This document shows, one piece after another, positions 49,257 to 56,800 of a stretch of 64,000 bases of DNA. The DNA is from Methyloterricola oryzae. Lineage in GTDB: Bacteria; Pseudomonadota; Gammaproteobacteria; Methylococcales; Methylococcaceae. The stretch's first letter is position 1, and every line of letters starts with the position of its first letter. Both the position numbers and the translations under genes were made by a program. The notes beneath the pieces were generated by a model that saw nothing but the letters and a program-made list of their open reading frames with translations, searched no databases and was not told the origin of the DNA. The DNA lies in contig NZ_JYNS01000004.1 in the NCBI RefSeq assembly GCF_000934725.1, positions 124,001-188,000 on the forward strand, in the 5' to 3' direction.

Positions 49257-50678
49257 TCAGGTGTTCCGAATGCTTTCGATCAATTGCGTGGTGGAATGGC
49301 CCTCGACGAAATCCAGCAGCCGGACTTCGCCGCCATGAGCCTGCACGCAGTCATGACCGGCGATAGCCTCAATGCTGCGGTAGTCGCCGCCTTTTACCAG
49401 GATGTCGGGCAAAATGCGGCAAATGGCTTCGCGCGGGGTATCCTCGGCAAACGGCACCACCCAGTCCACGCATTCCAGCGCCGCCAGCATGGCCATGCGG
49501 TGCGACAATGGATTGATGGGCCTGCCCTGCCCTTTCAACCGCCTGACCGAGGCATCGTCGTTGACCAGGACCACCAGTCGATCGCCGAGCGCCCTGGCCT
49601 GCTGCAGATAATGGATGTGGCCTGGATGCAGGATGTCGAAACAGCCGTTGGTCAGCACGATTCTCTCGCCCTCACGGCGAGCCAGGTCGCGTAGCCGGAG
49701 CAGGGACTCCATATCCACGGCACCGCGTCGGTGGGCCTTGGTCCCGCTCACCGCGTATTCCAGTTCTTCCACGCTCACCGCCGCGGTGCCAAGCTTGCCC
49801 ACTACCACCCCGGCCGCCAGGTTGGCCAGCGCCACGGCATCCGGCAGGGCGGCGCCCGCCGCCAGGCCGGCGGCCAGCACGGAGATCACCGTATCGCCCG
49901 CGCCGGTAACATCGAACACCTCGCGGGCATGGGCCGGCAGGTGCAGGGCGGGCGCCTCCGAGCGCAGCAGGCTCATCCCGTGCTCCCCGCGGGTAATCAG
50001 GAGCGCCTCCAGGCACAGGTCCTCCATCAATCGGCGTCCCTTTTCCTCAATCTGCCCCTGATCGGCGCAGGCCCCGACTATAGCCTCGAACTCGGATAAA
50101 TTGGGTGTCAAGAGAGTCGCGTGGCGGTACCTGGAAAAATCCGCGCCTTTAGGATCCACCAGCACCGGGCGATCCGCAGCGCGGCAGGCCTCGATCAGGG
50201 CCGCGACCTCACTGAGCGTGCCCTTGCCATAGTCGGAGAGCACCACCACCTGCACGCCGGCGAGGCGGGCCCGCAACTCCCCGACCAAGGGCGCCGGGTC
50301 CACCTCCCGGAAGGATTCTTCGAAATCCAAGCGTATCAGCTGCTGCTGACGACTGATAACGCGCAGCTTGGTGATCGTCGGCAGCCTAGGTTGCCTCAAC
50401 AGCCGGCACTCCACGCCGGCAGCCGCCGCCAGCCGCGCGACCGCATCACCCGCCTCGTCCGCGCCGCAGTAACCGAGCAGGCATACCCCCACCCCCAGGG
50501 CCGCCAGGTTCAGCGCAACATTGCCCGCCCCGCCCAGACGCTCGTCGGAACCGCTGACCCGAACCACCGGCACCGGCGCCTCCGGGGAGATGCGTGCGGC
50601 CGGGCCATGCCAGTAGCGATCCAGCATGAGATCGCCGGCGACCAGGACTTTGGCGGACTGAAACGGGGGGAGTTGCAT
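49257..50678 (-). CDS. hldE: Bifunctional heptose 7-phosphate kinase/heptose 1-phosphate adenylyltransferase
   Basis: The product is 473 residues from ATG 50678 (MQLPPFQSAKVLVAGD); upstream codons to 50786 are not family-like. The first domain (about 1-320) is a PfkB/ribokinase-type kinase with GGAGNVALNLAALG and DVTGAGDTVISVLAAGL. The second (about 340-473) is a nucleotidyltransferase with TNGCFDILHPGHIHYLQQAR. Together they make ADP-heptose precursor for the LPS inner core. It is probably cotranscribed with dnaB. Confidence 0.95.
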   Translation of the reverse strand: MQLPPFQSAKVLVAGDLMLDRYWHGPAARISPEAPVPVVRVSGSDERLGGAGNVALNLAALGVGVCLLGYCGADEAGDAVARLAAAAGVECRLLRQPRLPTITKLRVISRQQQLIRLDFEESFREVDPAPLVGELRARLAGVQVVVLSDYGKGTLSEVAALIEACRAADRPVLVDPKGADFSRYRHATLLTPNLSEFEAIVGACADQGQIEEKGRRLMEDLCLEALLITRGEHGMSLLRSEAPALHLPAHAREVFDVTGAGDTVISVLAAGLAAGAALPDAVALANLAAGVVVGKLGTAAVSVEELEYAVSGTKAHRRGAVDMESLLRLRDLARREGERIVLTNGCFDILHPGHIHYLQQARALGDRLVVLVNDDASVRRLKGQGRPINPLSHRMAMLAALECVDWVVPFAEDTPREAICRILPDILVKGGDYRSIEAIAGHDCVQAHGGEVRLLDFVEGHSTTQLIESIRNT

Positions 50679-50962
50679 GGACCGAAATAAGGGATGCGGA
50701 CCGGAAAGGATATCACAGAGACTGGAATTGACCCGCGCGAGACGGCAGGCCAAAGCCCCAGCGTGTCTCATCCAGCCGCCGGGCAACCGAAGGCATCAAA
50801 TACGAACTTTGCTGTCAGCCGCTTTTACGACAATTTATCTTAGCTTTATAAGACCTTGAAAGTCTTTACATTACTATCAGGCACACGGATTGCTTTCCAA
50901 CCACAGACAAAAGTTTTCTTGGTATTCGACAGTCCCCTCGGGGCCTATGTGGAGAGCAGACC

Positions 50963-51772
50963 ATGAGCAAATTCAGATTACTGGCCACCATCGCGGCTTT
51001 ACTAAGCGCCAGCCTGGGAGCCCAGGCGGATACGGTCAACGTGAGCAACCGGTTAAACAATGCCGGGTTCGGAACGGACATCTTCAGCACCGGCGATCCG
51101 CTGGACAACTGGATCATCACCAGCGGCAGCGCCGTCCTGCGCCCTGCCAACTACACCATCGACCGCGACAACCTGCCCGGGGAGGACGAGGGCGAAACCT
51201 TCGACAACAGTTTCACCACGGGCAATTTTCTGGTCCTGGGCGATCCCTCCGGCAAGATTGGCGGCGATAACGGTTTCGGTCCCTCCAGCATCATCCAGGA
51301 TTTCCGCACTCCGGCCGTCTTGGGCGGCAAGGGAGTTGAGTCCTTGAACCTGAGCCTGAGCTTCGACTATGCCTTCGACGGCCTCGCCGACCCCGACGCC
51401 CTTCCTACAACCCCGGCCGACCAGTTCATCGTGACCCTGCAGCGCATTCGGCCCAGCCAGAGCGACCCCGTCGTCACCCTGCTCAGCGAAGAACTCGGGG
51501 TTTCCAATCTTGGACAGCTCGCTGGACACTTCGAACAGACCCTGTCCCTGCTGCCCGGGTTCAAATATCGCCTGACCTTCAGCCTGTTCGAGGATGATGA
51601 GGAAGTCGCTGGCGTATCCCTTCAGGCCTTCAATTCCGCCGTAGGCCTGGACAACGTGCGCGTACAGGGTACGGCCAGCGTGGTACCCCTGCCCCCCGCA
51701 GCCTATCTGTTCGCCTCGGCAGTGGCCGCCATGACCCTGCTCGGCCGCCGCCGCGCCGCGTTGGCCGCGTGA
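50963..51772 (+). CDS. Secreted protein with VPLPA-type (PEP-CTERM-like) sorting tail, paralogue 1
   Basis: The product is 269 residues. A signal peptide (residues 1-22, ending AQA|D) leads to a beta-rich domain containing DPLDNWIITSG, TTGNFLVLGDPSGKIGGDN, LSFDYAFDG, VTLQRIRPSQS and LTFSLFEDDEEV. The tail begins VPLPPAAYL at residue 241, followed by a hydrophobic helix and GRRRAALAA. This proline motif, helix and basic end match the VPxPxx variant of exosortase-processed proteins; the exosortase is not in the window. GGAGA precedes the ATG. The function of the exported domain is unknown. Paralogue 2 follows 539 bases downstream. Confidence 0.85.
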   Translation: MSKFRLLATIAALLSASLGAQADTVNVSNRLNNAGFGTDIFSTGDPLDNWIITSGSAVLRPANYTIDRDNLPGEDEGETFDNSFTTGNFLVLGDPSGKIGGDNGFGPSSIIQDFRTPAVLGGKGVESLNLSLSFDYAFDGLADPDALPTTPADQFIVTLQRIRPSQSDPVVTLLSEELGVSNLGQLAGHFEQTLSLLPGFKYRLTFSLFEDDEEVAGVSLQAFNSAVGLDNVRVQGTASVVPLPPAAYLFASAVAAMTLLGRRRAALAA

Positions 51773-52311
51773 ACGGTTCGCGCGAATGTCCTGGGAATCG
51801 GGCTGTAAAGTCCAAGATTTCCGGACATCCGGGCACCGCAATTGCTCCGTGGATCGAAGAACGCCCTACAAATCACGTACCTCAGGAATAAGGACTCTTC
51901 TCACCTTACCCGCAAAACGAGCGACTGGAGTCCAAATACAACCGTAGTAATACTTAGTGCATCAAAACTGTGACAGGCCTGACTACCGCGTCATTCCCTC
52001 GCAATCGAACCAGGCCAACCCGGCGCTCGTAACGGAAAATAACCACATATAACTGATTATTCTAAAGTATCCTGCAAAATCTTAGTCCTATAAGCCACAC
52101 CCCCCGTTCTAGAAAAGCTCAGGAATAAGAGCTTTCCTACATCAAAATACTTTACACAGCGAACAGCAGCAAATCTGGAGTACCAGCTACCAATCTGATA
52201 TCACAACGTTTTTCCGACACGGCAACATTTTTGCATTTCTATTTGTGGAAATTGATGTGCCGCGTCCGCCGGAAACCGGTGGCGCACTTAAACGTGAGGA
52301 GAAACGTGACG
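51773..52311. other. AT-richer intergenic region between the paralogues
   Basis: These 539 bases contain no credible gene. A 12-base motif CTCAGGAATAAG recurs at 51881 and 52128, each copy followed by similar pyrimidine-rich sequence. TGTGACA occurs at 51969-51975. The region presumably carries the promoter of paralogue 2, and the repeated motif suggests it partly arose with the gene duplication. Confidence 0.45.
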
Positions 52312-53151
52312 ATGAAGAAATCTCTTACTGCTATCGGATTGGTGGTCTCGGCTGCGCTGCTTGATGCGGGTCCAAGCTTTGCTGACACACTGGACGTGGG
52401 CAATCGGCTGAACAACTCAGGTTTTGCGACGGATGTCACGAACGTGGGAGACCCCCTGCTCGGTTGGGTCACCAACAGTGGCACGGTGAACCAGCGAGGC
52501 GTTGCAACCGCCATCAATGCTGATTCAAGTCCACTCGTTGACGAACGGAATACTTACGATGGCTTCTTCACCACGGGTCGGTTTCTCGTGCTGGGCGACG
52601 TCGGCGGCGCCATCGGCGGCGACAATCAATCCGGCACGCACAGCATTATTCAGCACTTCAGAACTCCCGGTGCGGTTCAGGACCGTGACGTAATCGATCT
52701 GAGCCTGAACCTGAGCTTTGATTATGCCTTTGACGGCGTCACCAACGATCTGGCCGATGGCGATGTGTTGCCCGACCAGTTCACCGTGACCCTGCAGCGA
52801 ATTCGCGCCAACCCGGTCAACAACGGCCCGATCACCACGGTTTTCAGCCGGGAACTGGGCATCAACGACCTTTCTCAATTCGATGGTCACACGTCCATTC
52901 CCCTGACACTCGAGATCAATGCCCTTTATCGTCTGACCTTCAGCCTGTTCGAGGACAACGAACAGGTCATCGACTCCAATAGCCAGGCCTTCAACTCCGC
53001 CGTCGGCCTGGACAATATCCGGATCGAAGGCACCGCCGAAGTGGCGGCGCTGCCGGCACCCGTTCCGCTGCCGCCCGCGGCGTACCTGATGGCCTCTGCC
53101 ATCGCCGCCCTGGGTGTCCTGGGCCGCCGCCGCACGACCTTGGCGGCCTGA
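52312..53151 (+). CDS. Secreted protein with VPLPA-type (PEP-CTERM-like) sorting tail, paralogue 2
   Basis: The product is 279 residues from ATG 52312, preceded by GTGAGGAGAAACG. The signal peptide (MKKSLTAIGLVVSAALL to SFA|D) is followed by the same domain as paralogue 1: LDVGNRLNNSGFATDV, GRFLVLGDVGGAIGGDN, LSFDYAFDG, TVTLQRIR and LTFSLFEDNEQV. The tail begins VPLPPAAYL at residue 251 and ends in GRRRTTLAA. The two proteins align along their whole length with many substitutions, indicating an old tandem duplication. Confidence 0.85.
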   Translation: MKKSLTAIGLVVSAALLDAGPSFADTLDVGNRLNNSGFATDVTNVGDPLLGWVTNSGTVNQRGVATAINADSSPLVDERNTYDGFFTTGRFLVLGDVGGAIGGDNQSGTHSIIQHFRTPGAVQDRDVIDLSLNLSFDYAFDGVTNDLADGDVLPDQFTVTLQRIRANPVNNGPITTVFSRELGINDLSQFDGHTSIPLTLEINALYRLTFSLFEDNEQVIDSNSQAFNSAVGLDNIRIEGTAEVAALPAPVPLPPAAYLMASAIAALGVLGRRRTTLAA

Positions 53152-53163
53152 TCTACCACTGCC

Positions 53164-53192
53164 GGGAACTCCACCTCCGGGCAGGAGTTCCC
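53164..53192 (+). terminator. Hairpin after paralogue 2
   Basis: Perfect 9-bp arms GGGAACTCC (53164-53172) and GGAGTTCCC (53184-53192) begin 12 bases after the stop codon. There is no T run, so it may stabilise the 3' end rather than terminate by itself. Confidence 0.45.
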
Positions 53193-53771
53193 AGCGCCCG
53201 CACTTGCATCAGCTGATTGGAGCCTCCCCCGATCCCGCACGCTGAACTGCTCGACTACCCCACCCCGCCACAGCGCGCGAACCGCTAGCCGCGATTCACG
53301 CCCCTTGGATCAGTCCTGACGAATGCACCTGCCGAGCGTCGGGAAAAAGATCCAGCAAGCCAGGCATCTTGCTCCACTGCGGCCGCCCGCAAAAAACCGC
53401 TGTCGGATCGAACGACCTGATTGACACATGGCCCGTGCGCCGCGGCGTGGATAACGCGCCAGGCCCGTGTCAGTTCGACTGGACACCCACCCCGAGCGCG
53501 TCACCAGTTCTGTGACACGCCGCGACGCGTATCCCGCTGTCACCCGCGCAGCTTCCAGCCGAGTGACTCCGGAACTGCGGTGTCGATGGCAAAACCTGAC
53601 AGAAGGCGCCTGTGACCGCACGGAGCGAAGCTTCGAACCCGACAGCGCAGATAGGAACCGGCAGCACAGCCTCCGCATCCCCCCTTAGTGCCTACCGAGA
53701 AACCGATCCTGGACTCACGCGCTGACGGAACGATGAAAGGAAAGAGCCGTCCCGTAGGATGGCCCTGAATG

Positions 53772-53799
53772 AAAAAGGGGGCTTGAAGCCCCCTTTTTT
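53772..53799. terminator. Bidirectional rho-independent terminator
   Basis: The 12-bp stem AAAAAGGGGGCT / AGCCCCCTTTTT with loop TGA has T runs on both strands. It lies 56 bases beyond the stop of the leftward multicopper oxidase and would end that transcript as well as rightward read-through. Confidence 0.88.
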
Positions 53800-53854
53800 G
53801 AACGCCGCATTCAGCGGAGTGCGGCGGCACGGCGCCGCCGCATCCTTTCTGGAT

Positions 53855-56800
53855 TTACTCCACCCGGACGATACCCCACAGGCCGCCAAGGTTGCCGTTG
53901 CCCTGCTGGTCGCGGAACAAGTAGTCGCCGGTGACCCCGCCCTGGCCGCCTGCCTTGGGAACCCGGATATCGAAATGCGATCCGGGCAGGACGGAGTCCT
54001 GACCGCCCAGGTAGTTGCCTAGCGGGTTTTCACCGATGGCACGCGAGCCCACCTCGAAGCCCGCCACGGTCGGGAAGAACCCGCTGGGCTTGCAGTTACC
54101 GGCGATACCCAGATGGCTGGAACCCGGGCACATGTAGGGCGCCCGCTGCCAGTCGTGACCATGCAGGTTGAACACCGTGGGACGCGCAGTACCCGCCGGA
54201 TTCAGCACGTGCATGCGGAACTCCTGACCTGCCCTCACCTTGAACACCGGGGTGACCGGATCGGCCGAGCCACCGCGCTGGTTGCTATACGCGGTATGGG
54301 CATCCGGCACATCACCCAGGGCGACGCCCCCCACATGGGTCGGGTCACCCCCGATGAACGGCGCCGTCGGAGGCAGATCAAAACGGAACCACATGGGCTC
54401 GGAACCGTAGTTGATGGCCATTTGACCGGAGTCCTGGGAGTCCTCGGTAACGATGTGCTCCACCTTGGTGTCCTCCACCGGTGAGCCGTCCTTGTAACGC
54501 TGGGTCAGGCCCTTCTGGAAGACGGAGACGAAGTCCTTGAACTTGGTGCCATTGCTACGGGTCACCGTCACCGAAGCGCGGGTGCTGCGCTGGGCGTTCG
54601 GGTCCGTGCTCTGGCGGTCGCGCACCGTTTCGTTCTCTGCCCACACCGAACCCTGAGGCTCGATGACCAGGGCTCCCACCAGGGACTTCTGGCCCTGCTC
54701 CATCTTGTCCGTGGGCATCAGGTTGATGCCGCCGAACTCCACCGGGGTGGCCATCAGCTTGTACTGGCCCGCGGCCACCGGCTGCAGACTGAGATCACCC
54801 GCATACCATTTGTAGCGCTCGATGCGGTCGTCCGCCACCGTGGCCGGATCGTCCAACGGATTCGCCAGGGTCTTGTTGGCGCCATTGACGCCTACCACGG
54901 AACCGTCCGAGTTGGTCAGGTCATAGGCCACCAGGGCGGCATGCAGACCCACCGTTGAGGAAGGGCGGACCAGATTGGCGTTGAAGGTGGTCACACCGCT
55001 GCTGGTGACTTCCCGAGGCACAATACGGTACCAGTGCTTGTAGCCGTTCAGGTCCGGCGCATTGGCCTGGCCGATGCGGTTACGCAGGGTGACGTTGACG
55101 CAATCTCCCGCCGCAGCTCGCATCACGATCGGCTCCACCGGCGCCGTGTCCTTGAGCTTCATGGCGGATGCCGGGCAGCCCATCAGAGTAGCGGCGAACT
55201 TGCCGTTGGCGTTGAAGCAACCCGGCTGGGTCAGCGCCGTTACGCCCGGCTTCAGTTCCAGATCGCCGGTCTGCACGTAGAGCATGGCCGTGGGGTCGTG
55301 CAGCACGCCGCCCTTATGCGCGGAACTGCGCGGGTTGTAGACCAGGGTGCCGCCGTTGGGGTTGAGCGTACCGCTGCCCGGACTGGACTCCGGGATGGTG
55401 GCGCCCACTGCGTTGTTAAGCACATCGTTGGCCAACACCACGCTGACGTCATAGTTGCGCGAGGGCGCCGTCACCGGGCACACGCCACTGAACTCCGTCT
55501 TGTTGGTAATGGCTAGCGGGCCAGCGGTCTGCGGGTTGTTGGGCATCTGGAACAGGTCGTTGCGCGCGCCGTTTCCATAGGTGCGCATCAGACCCCAGGT
55601 GCCGTTCCAATAACCTTCCGCGCTGGCATCGATGCTGTACAGGTAGTCGGAGCGGCGCTCCACTTCCAGGTTCTTTCCGAGCAGCGGCAGGGTCGGCGCG
55701 GCAAAGCTGAACTGCTCCGAAATAGCTGCCTGCTGGCTGTTGCGCCAGCCGGAGACCGGATCGAAGCCATAGCCGGAACCGCCCTGCAGCCACTTCATGC
55801 CGTGGATGCTGGCGTTATGCATTTCCTCGTCGCCACCCGCCTGAATCTTCACACGCACGCGGTCGCCGTAGTAGGTCCGCAGCATGGGGGTGAACGGGTC
55901 GCCCGCCTGGATCGCAGCGGGACGCGCATGCAGCGGAGCCGGGAAGCGGGTGCCGCTTACGCCATCGTTGAGGCCCTTCTTCGGCTGCGCGTTCATCGTG
56001 GCGACCTTGCGGTCAGTGCGGCTCTGCAGAGCATAGGCCAAGTCGCCCGCCAGACCATCGGCCTGGGCGCCCGGCTTGCCGTCCGGCCCGATCTTGTTCG
56101 GATCGTAGATACGCAGGGCCAAAGGCTCGTTGCGGTAATTCACCACCATGGTGCCGGGGTCAGCAGCGGAAATACCTTCCGGGCAGGGACGCGGCGAGCC
56201 ATCCGGGCACTTGGAATCGTAGGTCACGATGTTGAGCGGGTCGGTCGCGGCCACATCGCCCACATGCGGCGGATTGATGGCCTTCTCGTAGGTGTTTGCC
56301 GTCGGCACCGGTCCCAGGCTTCCATCCTGCTTGCGGCCCACATAGGTGCCCGCCAGGTAGGCCGGCTGGAAATCGCTGTATTCCAGATAGAACTCGCGGT
56401 AGCTGTCGTCCTGGCCATCGCGGTCGATGTCGCCGGTAAGAATGGCCGCCTGCCAACTGGTTGGACCACCATCGGTACGGGTGCCGTTGTAAAGAGTCTC
56501 GCCGGTTTCGTTATGCACCCAGGTGGAACCCGCCGGCTCCACCAGCACTGTGCCGTAGAGGCCCGCCTGCTGATGGGTGGAGGGGCCAAAGTGGTCATGG
56601 GTGAAGATGATGCCCAAGCCACGGTGCACGCCTTCCGCGTTCACCACGGGATCAAAGAACCAGCGCTGCAGGGTGGAGCGGGCGCCCAGCCACTCCGGGT
56701 TCTGGCTGAAATAGGGATGCACCTCGCCGGCTAGCGGGGTGTTCGCCGCGCGTCCGGCGCTATCCGACGGATTGCCGGCACCGCTGGGATTCAGGGCATT

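Larger units (their letters stand above)
53152..53854. other. Intergenic region between paralogue 2 and the multicopper oxidase
   Basis: These 703 bases lie between convergent genes and contain no credible coding frame. They include a hairpin just after the paralogue 2 stop (53164-53192), TGTGACA at 53511-53517, and the strong bidirectional terminator at 53772-53799. The middle part is GC-rich with CGCG-rich words and no recognised element. Confidence 0.5.
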
